NCBI GenBank assembly: GCA_900317565.1
Contig: ONHI01000013.1
Span: forward strand, 1-40,007
Direction: 5' to 3'
DNA length: 40,007 nt
Origin: an uncultured Eubacteriales bacterium
GTDB taxonomy: Bacteria > Bacillota > Clostridia > Christensenellales > Aristaeellaceae
The number at the start of each line of letters is the position of its first letter. The first letter of the stretch is position 1. The position numbers were made by a program, and so were the translations under genes. The notes beneath the pieces are model-generated. The model made no database searches and was not told the DNA's origin. It was given only the letters and a program-made list of their open reading frames with translations. This document shows positions 1 through 6,864 of the stretch, piece after piece.

Positions 1-954
1 GCCTTCGGGCTGGTCGTCACCATCATGATGGGCTTCCACTTTCGCGGCGCCATATTCATCAACCGCAGCCTGAAGCGCCTCAAGGAGGACATGCTGCTGG
101 CACAGCCCGGGATCATACCGCTGGTGCCGCTATTCGTGGAGGTGTTTTACAAGCAGATCCGGGACGGCGTCCAGAAGAGAGGCAAGGAGCGGACCTTCAG
201 GCTGGGCGTCAAACTCAGCCGCTGCCTGCTGGCCCTGGGCATCGACATCCGCCCGCGCCTGTTCAGGCAGATATTGGAGCCCTTCGGCGGCAAGCTGAAG
301 TACTTCATCAGCGGCGGGGCCTATCTGGACCCGTTCTACGTGAAATTCTTCCGGGACATCGGCGTGGAGATCATCAACGGCTACGGCGCCACGGAGTGCT
401 CTCCCTCGCTGTCCATCAACCGGAACTACCACCATCGCGACGGCAGCGCCGGGCTGCTGATGCCAGGCGTGGAGGTCAAGATCTCGCCGGAGGGCGAGGT
501 GCTGGCCCGGGGACCGATGGTGATGAAGGGCTATTACAAGAACCCGGAGGAGACGGCAAAGGTGCTTCGGGACGGCTGGTACGCCACGGGCGACCTGGGC
601 TACATGGACGCGGATGGCTTCCTGTTCCTGACGGGCCGGACGAAGAACCTGATCATACTGAGCAACGGGGAGAACATCTCCCCGGAGGAGCTGGAGAACG
701 ATTTCAACCGCGATCCGGGTGTCCGGGAGGCGCTGGTCTACGAGCAGGACGGCCTGATCGTGGCGGAGATCTATCCCGAGGAGGACCACCTGGGCGACGA
801 GGCCTATTTCCAGGCGCTGAAGCAGAAGGTCAACCAGGGGCGGCCCGCCTACAAGCAGGTGGCGCGGATCGTGCTGCGGGATGAGGATTTCGTCCGCAAC
901 ACCACGAAGAAGATCGTGCGCTACAAGAACGTACCGCAGAACAGACAAGCCTGA
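1..954 (+). CDS. Acyl-CoA/acyl-ACP synthetase (AMP-binding), 5' truncated
   Basis: The frame is open from base 1, so the start lies upstream and only the C-terminal ~317 residues are present. The family activates a fatty or other carboxylic acid to an acyl-adenylate and transfers it to a thiol. Visible core motifs in order are YGATECSP (bases 382-405), YATGDLG (580-600, with the ATP-ribose-binding Asp at 592-594), GRTKNLIILSNGENISPEE in the hinge region, and NTTKKIVRYK near the end, which carries the conserved lysine. An acyl carrier protein follows 20 bases downstream and an acyl-ACP thioesterase lies nearby. The thiol acceptor may therefore be ACP rather than CoA (inference). The closest type is the long-chain fatty acid ligase group, and the exact substrate is not readable from sequence. 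Confidence 0.9.
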   Translation, partial: AFGLVVTIMMGFHFRGAIFINRSLKRLKEDMLLAQPGIIPLVPLFVEVFYKQIRDGVQKRGKERTFRLGVKLSRCLLALGIDIRPRLFRQILEPFGGKLKYFISGGAYLDPFYVKFFRDIGVEIINGYGATECSPSLSINRNYHHRDGSAGLLMPGVEVKISPEGEVLARGPMVMKGYYKNPEETAKVLRDGWYATGDLGYMDADGFLFLTGRTKNLIILSNGENISPEELENDFNRDPGVREALVYEQDGLIVAEIYPEEDHLGDEAYFQALKQKVNQGRPAYKQVARIVLRDEDFVRNTTKKIVRYKNVPQNRQA

Positions 955-974
955 GGATGAGGAGGACACACGGC

Positions 975-1199
975 ATGTTTGAGAGAGTTACGGCGATTCT
1001 CCGGGAGTACACCGACCACAAGGAAACCCCGATCAGCATGGACAGCAGCCTGGTGGAAGACCTGGGGCTGAGCTCCCTGGAGGTCATCAACCTGGTGCTC
1101 GCCTTCGAGGATGAGTTTGAGATCGAGATCCCCGAGCGCATCATCCCCACGATGCACACGGTGGGGGACATCGTGGCCTACCTGGAGAAGAACGCCTGA
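975..1199 (+). CDS. Acyl carrier protein
   Basis: This 74-residue protein has the size and acidic character of an acyl carrier protein. The motif EDLGLSSLEVINLV matches the phosphopantetheine attachment site, with Ser34 (the second serine of LSSL) as the probable modified residue. An upstream in-frame ATG at 957 exists. The sequence GGAGGA at 961-966 sits 8 bases before the ATG at 975, so 975 is the better start. The gene begins 20 bases after the acyl-activating enzyme and is surely cotranscribed with it. It carries acyl chains as thioesters in the cytoplasm. Because it is paired with an adenylating enzyme and not with a fab cluster, it may be a dedicated carrier and not the housekeeping ACP; that part is inference. 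Confidence 0.92.
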   Translation: MFERVTAILREYTDHKETPISMDSSLVEDLGLSSLEVINLVLAFEDEFEIEIPERIIPTMHTVGDIVAYLEKNA

Positions 1200-1213
1200 C
1201 GGGCTCGCATAGC

Positions 1214-1250
1214 ATGCCCCCGCTCTGCCGCGCAGGCAGGGCGGGGGCAT
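1214..1250. terminator. Strong stem-loop between convergent ACP and DUF4342 genes
   Basis: A near-perfect hairpin pairs 1214-1229 with 1235-1250: sixteen pairs including one G-T wobble, with a 5-base loop. It is followed on the plus strand by ATTATATA. It lies 14 bases after the ACP stop and before the end of the convergent minus-strand gene, so it probably ends the plus-strand transcript. No good T-run follows on the minus strand. Confidence 0.75.
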
Positions 1251-1270
1251 ATTATATACTGAGGATTCGA

Positions 1271-1801
1271 TCAGGCTTCGACGCCGATGCTGTTGCCGTT
1301 GATGCTGTAGCGGCAGCCCGCGAACAGGCCGACCGCCAGCAGCAGCGCGCAGGTGCCGAAGCTGAACAGCAGCAGCACCGCCAGCACGGTGACGGGCATC
1401 TCCAGCAGCTGTTCGCCGCCCCTGTGGATGGCGAAGCGGTTGCGGTTGCCCAGGGCGATCAGGTCCGCGATGGCCCGTCCGAACCGCTTCAGGCCGCCGG
1501 TTCCGCGGGCCTTTTTGGAATTGCCGCGGGCGGGCGCTTCGGCGACGTCGATTCGCACATCCGCCGCCTTGCTCCCGGCGGCATCGGGCTCAACGTCGTC
1601 GGAAATCTCCCCGGCGCTGGCGGCTACCGCGTTCAGCTCCTGCATCCGGCGGAACTTCTCCTGCTCCAGCAGGTGGGTCGCGGTCAGGGTGTTCCAGTTG
1701 CCGGCCTCCAGCGCGGCTTTCGCCTCCTCCAGGGAGATGTTCATCTTGGCGGCCAGCTGTTCGGTCATCTCATACTCCGTCATCGTCTGAACCTGTGTCA
1801 T
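1271..1801 (-). CDS. DUF4342 family protein with UBA-like N-terminus and one membrane segment
   Basis: The protein has 176 residues. Residues ~8-55 form a UBA/TS-N-like helical domain (EEAKAALEAGNWNTLTATHLL). A polar linker follows, then a C-terminal DUF4342-type region in which a short basic strand (GNRNRFAIHRGGEQLLEMP) leads into a hydrophobic segment that would cross the membrane, ending in a short polar tail. The function of the family is unknown. A longer frame from the ATG at 1834 is unlikely, because that codon overlaps the -10 element. The ATG at 1801 has GGAGG 8-12 bases upstream. It is transcribed alone, away from the thioesterase gene, from a clear promoter. Confidence 0.8.
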   Translation of the reverse strand: MTQVQTMTEYEMTEQLAAKMNISLEEAKAALEAGNWNTLTATHLLEQEKFRRMQELNAVAASAGEISDDVEPDAAGSKAADVRIDVAEAPARGNSKKARGTGGLKRFGRAIADLIALGNRNRFAIHRGGEQLLEMPVTVLAVLLLFSFGTCALLLAVGLFAGCRYSINGNSIGVEA

Positions 1802-1832
1802 GGTTTTGTCCTCCGTTCGATTTGATGGGCCC

Positions 1833-1860
1833 ATTATAGCCCCGGAAAATGAAATGCCAA
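1833..1860 (-). promoter_or_regulatory. Sigma-A type promoter for the DUF4342 gene
   Basis: On the minus strand TTGGCA (1860-1855) is followed after 16 bases by a perfect TATAAT (1838-1833), about 30 bases before the chosen start codon. Confidence 0.7.
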
Positions 1861-1905
1861 GAAAAAAGGATTAGGAGAAGATTAGAAAACGATGGGTTTC
1901 CCCTG

Positions 1906-1934
1906 TGGACACCCCGCCGGGGATGGAGTATAAT
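1906..1934 (+). promoter_or_regulatory. Sigma-A type promoter for the thioesterase gene
   Basis: TGGACA (1906-1911) and a perfect TATAAT (1929-1934) are separated by 17 bases and lie 42 bases before the thioesterase start. This promoter and that of the DUF4342 gene are divergent. Confidence 0.75.
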
Positions 1935-1976
1935 GGATGCGCGACAATTTAACCGGACGATGCGAAAAAGAGGGAT

Positions 1977-2708
1977 ATGCCCGTGGAGATGAAATACACA
2001 AAGACGGTCACGATACTGCCGAGCCAGCTGAACCCGGAGGGCCAGCTGGGCCTGGCGCACACCTTCGACCTGTTCATGGACACGGCCACCGAGGCCGCCG
2101 GGGCGATGGGCGTGGGCTGGGACTTTTTGAAGAAGAAGGGGCTTTTCTGGATCACGGTCAAGGCCCGGGTCCGCTTCATCAAGCCCCCGATGATGCTGGA
2201 GACGGTGGAGGTCTCCACCTGGCCGGAGCAGCCGGGCGAGAAGCGCTGCAACCGCGATTACGCGATCCGCAGGGACGGGGAGCTGCTGATCACCGGCAAG
2301 ACGGAGTGGGCCATCGTGAGCATGCTCACCCATCGCCCGCAGTCCATGGCGAAGGTGCTGCCCCAGGGCTTGACTTACCCGGAGGAGCGCGTCTCCCCGG
2401 AGCCCTTTCCGATGATCGACGAGGCGTTTGCAGATCCGCCGTACCACGAGCACCGCGTGGACGCGCTGGACATCGACATGGCCAGGCACATGAACAACGT
2501 GGCCTATGTCCGCGCGATCATGAATTCCTTCACGACGAAGGAATGGAGGAAGCTGAACGTCACGCAGATGGACATCATCTTCATTGCCTCCGCCGTCGAG
2601 GGGGACGTGCTGCGGCTCCAGAAGCGGGAGGCGGGGGACCATATCGACATTCGCGGCAGCATCGCGGGCGGCAGGACCAGCGTGCTTGCCCGGCTGACCA
2701 GGGGATGA
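1977..2708 (+). CDS. Acyl-ACP thioesterase (FatA/FatB-like, double hotdog)
   Basis: This 243-residue protein resembles bacterial acyl-ACP thioesterases, which hydrolyse acyl-ACP to free fatty acid and ACP in the cytoplasm. The N-terminal hotdog half contains GVGWDFLKKKGLFWITVKAR and a core strand around VSTWPEQPGEKRCNRDY. The C-terminal half contains DALDIDMARHMNNVAY. In plant FatB enzymes this second motif supplies an Asp, an Asn and a His. Here Asp167 and His171 are kept, but the Asn position is Ala169. The start at 1977 follows GAGGG closely; the ATG at 1989 is the alternative. An ACP and an acyl-activating enzyme lie upstream, which fits a fatty-acid release or recycling role. It is monocistronic and convergent with the AraC-type regulator. 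Confidence 0.87.
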   Translation: MPVEMKYTKTVTILPSQLNPEGQLGLAHTFDLFMDTATEAAGAMGVGWDFLKKKGLFWITVKARVRFIKPPMMLETVEVSTWPEQPGEKRCNRDYAIRRDGELLITGKTEWAIVSMLTHRPQSMAKVLPQGLTYPEERVSPEPFPMIDEAFADPPYHEHRVDALDIDMARHMNNVAYVRAIMNSFTTKEWRKLNVTQMDIIFIASAVEGDVLRLQKREAGDHIDIRGSIAGGRTSVLARLTRG

Positions 2709-2742
2709 TATGGATCGACGCGGCTGATGGGCGCAGGCCGGC

Positions 2743-3654
2743 CTACTCTCCGCCGTTCCCGTTCAGACGCCGGTATTCCACGGGGCTCATGCCCTTGATC
2801 TCCCGGAAGCTGCGGGTGAAATAGCTGCTGTCCTGGAAGCCGCACTGCGCGCCGATGTCCGCGATCCTCTCGTCGGTGGAGCTCAGCAGCTCCGCGGCCT
2901 TCTGGACCCGGAAGCGCTTGACGTACTGTATCGGGGCCATGCCGATGGTGCCCTTGAAGCAGCGCAGGCATTCGCTCTCCCCGATCATGGCGCTGCGGGC
3001 GATGTCCGCCAGCGTCAACGCCTCGGCGTAGTTCTGCTGGATGTAGCGCAGCATCTGCTTGATGCGCTCGCTGTCCCGCAGGACCTTCTCGTTGGCGATG
3101 GCCTTCTGCGCGGGCATGTTCCGGCAGAGCAGGAACACGAGCTCCGACAGTGCCGCGCGCACCCGGAATTCATAGCCCGGCTGGTCCGCCGCGCCCTCCT
3201 GCCAGGCGGTTTCGATGCATTCCAGCGCCCGGGCGTGCCAGGGCTGGCTGCCGTCCAGCGCCAGGCTCTTCGGCCCGCCGGCGATCAGGGGCCGCAGGTA
3301 GGCCTGCCAGAAGACGCTGTCGATGCCGCCGCCGATGAGCCGGGGATGAAACACGATGGAATGATACCGGCAGTGGCTGTCGGGCACGCCCTGGGCCGCG
3401 TGCAACACGTCGGCGTTGATGAAAAAGCCCTGTCCCGGCCCCAGGCGGAAGTGGCGGCGGCCCGCTGAGATGGTGGCCTCGCCGGACGCCACGGCCACGA
3501 CCTCCAGCTCGTCGTGCCAGTGCCAGGGCACCCGATCCCGCTCCAGGTCGTCGTGATAGAAGGCCACCGGGAACAGCGGCGTGCCGTGGTTCGCCAGCTC
3601 CTGGCCCTGGCTGTTGGTGAAGAACATATCGTTTCCGCAGGGTGAAATGGCCAT
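2743..3654 (-). CDS. AraC-family transcriptional regulator with cupin sensor domain
   Basis: The protein has 303 residues. The N-terminal ~140 residues form a cupin-like sensor (WHWHDELEVVAVASGEATISAGRRHFRLGPGQGFFINADVLH), typical of sugar-responsive AraC regulators. A helical linker follows, then a C-terminal double helix-turn-helix (~residues 200-300) with the signatures TLADIARSAMIGESECLRCFK and the conserved DIGAQCGFQDSSYFTRSFRE. It should bind DNA and activate transcription in response to a small ligand. A GGAGG lies 8-9 bases before the ATG. It is divergent from the 55-residue small gene at 3812. No obvious sugar gene adjoins it except the MFS transporter at 4081-5217, so its target is not certain. 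Confidence 0.92.
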   Translation of the reverse strand: MAISPCGNDMFFTNSQGQELANHGTPLFPVAFYHDDLERDRVPWHWHDELEVVAVASGEATISAGRRHFRLGPGQGFFINADVLHAAQGVPDSHCRYHSIVFHPRLIGGGIDSVFWQAYLRPLIAGGPKSLALDGSQPWHARALECIETAWQEGAADQPGYEFRVRAALSELVFLLCRNMPAQKAIANEKVLRDSERIKQMLRYIQQNYAEALTLADIARSAMIGESECLRCFKGTIGMAPIQYVKRFRVQKAAELLSSTDERIADIGAQCGFQDSSYFTRSFREIKGMSPVEYRRLNGNGGE

Positions 3655-3729
3655 TTGTTATCCTCCATGATGGCGATATTGTCCAACTGAACAGGCGAAT
3701 TTATGCTAACATTCCTCTGATTTTGCTGA

Positions 3730-3779
3730 TATAATTATAGCCGAAGTTGAGGAGCGGCGCAAGCCCCTCCGATACTTCG
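3730..3779 (+). promoter_or_regulatory. -10 element and structured 5' leader of the small gene
   Basis: A perfect TATAAT (3730-3735) lacks a convincing -35. The expected transcript start (~3742) coincides with an inverted repeat in which CGAAGT (3742-3747) pairs with ACTTCG (3774-3779), with a further GAGG/CCTC pairing inside. The leader of about 70 bases ends in AAAGGAGG (3796-3803) before the ATG at 3812. Confidence 0.45.
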
Positions 3780-3811
3780 ACCATATGCCCTCGGCAAAGG
3801 AGGATGAAATT

Positions 3812-3979
3812 ATGAAGCGTTTGTTCAACAGGCACATCTATCTGGGACGTCTGGCCAGCCGCACGGACGATGAATTCATCGGCTGCCTGAATCAGTCTCT
3901 GGAGGTCAAGCCCGACGCGCTGCGCTGGTTCTGCGGCATGCACGATCTGGAGTCGACCTTCATCTGCCAGGCGCTGTGA
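3812..3979 (+). CDS. Small protein of unknown function (55 residues)
   Basis: I do not recognise a family. The protein is 55 residues, mixed in charge, without a signal peptide or membrane helix. It contains FNRHIYLGRLASRTDDEF and two cysteines late in the chain (WFCGMHDLE and FICQAL). The gene is supported by a textbook AAAGGAGG (3796-3803) 8 bases before the ATG and by a TATAAT element with a folded leader upstream. An earlier in-frame ATG at 3785 overlaps the leader and lacks a ribosome binding site. It is divergent from the AraC-type regulator and could be its target (inference). Confidence 0.6.
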   Translation: MKRLFNRHIYLGRLASRTDDEFIGCLNQSLEVKPDALRWFCGMHDLESTFICQAL

Positions 3980-4061
3980 CCGCGCCTGCGCGCCATGCGA
4001 TCCGCCGGGAAGCGGAAGAAGCGCCGACCGGTTTCATATCATAATCGAATGTGAACAAAGC

Positions 4062-4087
4062 AAAAAGGGCTGACCTGAGGTCAGCCC
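4062..4087 (-). terminator. Rho-independent terminator of the MFS gene
   Basis: GGGCTGACCT (4067-4076) and AGGTCAGCCC (4078-4087) form a stem. On the minus strand it is followed by TTTTT (4066-4062). The stem includes the MFS stop codon (4083-4081), so the coding sequence and terminator overlap. Confidence 0.8.
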
Positions 4088-5217
4088 CTTTCCATTGCCG
4101 CCATGCGGCGCAGGGGCACGAAGAACACTCCGATGGTGGCGAGCATCAGCGCGCCGCACATGGCGTAGACGGTACCGATGCCGGTGACGTCGGCGATCAA
4201 ACCGCCCGCCAGCGATCCCACGATGCGCGCCACGCCGAAGGAGATCATCTGCAATACGCTCTGCGCGCTGGCCTGGAGCTTGGGGCTCGCGACGCGGCCC
4301 AGGTAGAGCATCGGGAAGAATTCAAAGCAGGCCAGGTGGGCGATGGACAGCGACTGGGCCAGCACGATGGCCCACGGCGCGCGCAGCACGGACAGCAGCG
4401 CGAAGCGGACCGCCCCGATCACCAGCCCCACGATCAGCCAGGTCCACATGGACAGCCGCTTCATCAGCCTGTCGCCCACCAGCAGAAAGGGGATCTCCAG
4501 CATGACCGCCAGCGTGGAGATGACGCCCGCCACGGCGTTGCTGATGCCCAGGTCGCCCAGGTGCTTGGAGAAGAAGCTGAGGTTGAATTGGTGGCCGATG
4601 TGCCCCAGGAAGATCACGGCCATCAGCAGCACCAGCTCCCGGTCGTGCAGGAAGGCGGTGAGGGAGATCTTTTCGCTCCGGTGCTGGTGTCCCTCCACCT
4701 TGGGCAGCAGCAGCGCCGAACCCGCCGCCAGCATCAGCATCACGCCCATGGCGGGGTACAGCCCCCGCAGCGACGCGGTCAGCAGGAAGCCCGTGGTCAG
4801 TATGCCCACCTGGTAGCCCACGGTGCCCATCATGCGCACCGGGCCGAAGCTCTTGCCGTGGGTGGCGGTGTACTCTATGGCGATGGCGCTGCCCACCGGC
4901 ATGGCCGGCAGGTTCAGCGTGTTGTAGAGCGTCAGCACCAGCAGCAGCGGCACAAACGCATGGGCGGCGGGCACCACGAAGAAGCAGGTGACCCCGGCCA
5001 GCGCCAGCGCGACGGCCAGCACCGTGCGCTTGTACCGCACCCGGTCCGCCAGCATCCCCCAGGCGGGCTGCATGAACAGCGCGACCAGGGCCATGATCGA
5101 CGAGATCAGCCCGATCTGGCCGTCGGAAAGCCCGATTTCGCCGTAAAACTTCGGCGCGAAGGTGGTCATGCCCGTCGCGATGAAATTCACGGCGTAGAAC
5201 AGGAACAGCGCGCTCAT
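4081..5217 (-). CDS. Major facilitator superfamily transporter (LacY/nucleoside-symporter-like)
   Basis: This 378-residue protein has about twelve hydrophobic segments in two halves joined by a charged loop (KVEGHQHRSEKISLTAFLHD). The loop after helix 2 contains GMLADRVRYKRT, the typical MFS motif between helices 2 and 3. The overall form matches MFS proteins that import sugars or nucleosides with protons; the substrate cannot be read from sequence. A GTG at 5229 is in frame. GGTGAG sits 7 bases before the ATG at 5217, which I prefer. The gene is transcribed alone and ends in its own terminator. The AraC-type regulator lies beyond the small gene and could control it. Confidence 0.88.
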   Translation of the reverse strand: MSALFLFYAVNFIATGMTTFAPKFYGEIGLSDGQIGLISSIMALVALFMQPAWGMLADRVRYKRTVLAVALALAGVTCFFVVPAAHAFVPLLLVLTLYNTLNLPAMPVGSAIAIEYTATHGKSFGPVRMMGTVGYQVGILTTGFLLTASLRGLYPAMGVMLMLAAGSALLLPKVEGHQHRSEKISLTAFLHDRELVLLMAVIFLGHIGHQFNLSFFSKHLGDLGISNAVAGVISTLAVMLEIPFLLVGDRLMKRLSMWTWLIVGLVIGAVRFALLSVLRAPWAIVLAQSLSIAHLACFEFFPMLYLGRVASPKLQASAQSVLQMISFGVARIVGSLAGGLIADVTGIGTVYAMCGALMLATIGVFFVPLRRMAAMERG

Positions 5218-5283
5218 ATCGCTTCTCACCCGATCATATTTATCATATTCTCCGGCCCTGCGTCGTTCGCGGCCCGGACGGTC

Positions 5284-5402
5284 CTAGAGTGTGTTTCTAA
5301 AAACCCTGAAGCGCATTTTCGGCGTATTTGACTGCATTTCTGTGTTGCTTTTCCTTGACTTGCAACCAGTAAGCCTGCGGAAAAGCGCCTTGAAATGCAG
5401 TC
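5284..5402. repeat. Imperfect palindromic intergenic element (MITE-like)
   Basis: Two pairs of inverted arms are visible: GACTGCATTTC (5330-5340) with GAAATGCAGTC (5392-5402), and GCTTTTCC (5347-5354) with GGAAAAGC (5379-5386), around a 24-base loop. The left flank from CTAGAGTGTGTTT (5284) has no matching right flank, so the element may be truncated on the right. It occupies most of the 226-base gap between the MFS gene and the VTC-domain gene. The miniature-element interpretation is inference, because no second copy is in the window. Confidence 0.55.
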
Positions 5403-5443
5403 GAAAAGCGCGTTCGACGCGCGATCACGGGGAGGCGAGGCGC

Positions 5444-6169
5444 ATGGACGCCCAGATGACCTTTAAGCGATATGAATTGAAATACATGCTCACCCGCAGG
5501 CAGGCGGCGCTGCTGAAGGCGGCGATGGCCGGCCACATGGAGCTGGACCGGTTCGGCCACTCCTCCATCCGCAACATATACCTCGATACCGACAGCTTCC
5601 GGCTGGTGCGGCGCTCCATCGAAAAGCCGCTGTACAAGGAAAAGCTGCGGGTGCGGGCCTACGGCAGGGCGGACCGGGAGGACGCGGTGTTCGTCGAGCT
5701 GAAGAAGAAGTTCGAATCCGTGGTCTACAAGCGCCGCCTGACGCTGCCCAACCGGGAGGCCATGGACGCGCTGGAGGGCGGCGGACCGCTTCCGGCCATC
5801 TGGCAGATCGCCCGGGAGATCCAGGCGTTCCGCGATTTCTACGGCCCGTCCCTGAAGCCCGCGATGTTCCTCAGCTACGAGCGGGAGGCCTACTATCCCA
5901 CCGACGGCGAGGATTTCCGGCTGACGCTGGACGAGCGCATACTCTGGCGCACGGACCACATGGACCTCTCGGCGGGGTGTTTCGGCACGCCGCTGCTGGG
6001 AGCGGACCAGGTGCTGATGGAGCTCAAGACCCCCGGCGGCATACCGCTGTGGATGGTCGATTTCCTCAGCGCGAACGGCATCCGAAAGATTTCATTTTCA
6101 AAATACGGTGCGGCCTATCGGCAGCTGATGGCCGCGGACAATGTGATGGGAGGCAGGCGCTGTGCTTAA
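5444..6169 (+). CDS. Polyphosphate polymerase (VTC) domain protein
   Basis: The protein has 241 residues and matches the VTC catalytic domain, a tunnel-fold triphosphate-binding domain that in yeast Vtc4 makes polyphosphate. Visible elements are FKRYELKYMLTRRQ at the N-terminus, NIYLDTDSFRLVRRSI, KLRVRAYG, VFVELKKKFESVVYKRR, and near the C-terminus VLMELKTPGGIPLWMVDFLS then ISFSKYGAAY. These contain the conserved basic and acidic residues of the tunnel. GGGGAGG lies 8 bases before the ATG at 5444. The frame is open further upstream into the palindromic element, but that part does not look coding. It overlaps the next gene by 8 bases, so translation is probably coupled. Bacterial members commonly sit with DUF4956 and DUF4353 or CotH genes, as here; their real product is not established. 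Confidence 0.87.
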   Translation: MDAQMTFKRYELKYMLTRRQAALLKAAMAGHMELDRFGHSSIRNIYLDTDSFRLVRRSIEKPLYKEKLRVRAYGRADREDAVFVELKKKFESVVYKRRLTLPNREAMDALEGGGPLPAIWQIAREIQAFRDFYGPSLKPAMFLSYEREAYYPTDGEDFRLTLDERILWRTDHMDLSAGCFGTPLLGADQVLMELKTPGGIPLWMVDFLSANGIRKISFSKYGAAYRQLMAADNVMGGRRCA

Positions 6170-6848
6170 TTCAATCTTCAAGGGTATCTTCGATTCCTCG
6201 GCCATGACGGTCATACCGATTTCCGACTTTCTGCTGTGCGTGGCGGTGGCGCTGGTCATCGGCGCGGGCATCGCGCTGACGGCGTCCCGGCGCGCCAACC
6301 TCTCCCACAGCTTCCTGGCCGCGCTGGCGGCGCTTCCGGCGCTGGTGTGCGTGACGATCATGATGGTGAACGGCAACATCGGCGCGGGCGTGGCCACGGC
6401 GGGCGCGTTCAGCCTGGTGCGGTTCCGCTCCGCCCCCGGCACGGCCAAGGAGATCGCGCTGATCTTCATGGCGATGGTGGCGGGCCTGGTGGCGGGCATG
6501 GGCTATCTGGCCTACGCGGCGCTGTTCGCGCTGATACTGTGCGTCATATTCCTGCTCCTGGGCCGCTTTGACCCGGAGGCGAAGGGCCTGACCAAGACGC
6601 TGCGGATCACGATCCCGGAGGATCTGGACTACGACGGCGTGTTCGACGGGCTGATGAAGGAATACTGCAAGCGCTGGCGGCTGACGCAGGTCAAGACCGT
6701 GAACATGGGCAGCCTGTTCCGGCTGAATTACCAGCTGACGCTGAAGGACGGCGCAAACGAGAAGGCGTTCATCGACGCCCTGCGCTGCCACAACGGCAAC
6801 CTGGAGATCGCGCTGCTGCAAGGGGAGAGCGTGAGCTCGGAGCTGTAA
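6162..6848 (+). CDS. DUF4956 membrane protein
   Basis: The protein has 228 residues. Four hydrophobic segments lie in residues ~20-135, including a conserved patch GAFSLVRFRSAPGTAKEIALIF between helices, followed by a soluble C-terminal domain of ~90 residues (ITIPEDLDYDGVFDGLMKEY). This is the DUF4956 layout. The start is GTG at 6162, with GGGAGG 8 bases upstream. It overlaps the VTC-domain gene by 8 bases, indicating translational coupling and a shared complex or pathway. In the family the membrane protein is thought to partner the VTC-domain protein, possibly exporting or anchoring a polymer, but this has not been shown to my knowledge. Confidence 0.85.
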   Translation: MLNSIFKGIFDSSAMTVIPISDFLLCVAVALVIGAGIALTASRRANLSHSFLAALAALPALVCVTIMMVNGNIGAGVATAGAFSLVRFRSAPGTAKEIALIFMAMVAGLVAGMGYLAYAALFALILCVIFLLLGRFDPEAKGLTKTLRITIPEDLDYDGVFDGLMKEYCKRWRLTQVKTVNMGSLFRLNYQLTLKDGANEKAFIDALRCHNGNLEIALLQGESVSSEL

Positions 6849-6864
6849 AGGAGTGTGCTTCCAC

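Noticed and set aside
5291-5443. N-terminal extension of the VTC-domain protein up to base 5291
   Set aside because: The extension is translated from the palindromic element and lacks family similarity; GGGGAGG points to the ATG at 5444.
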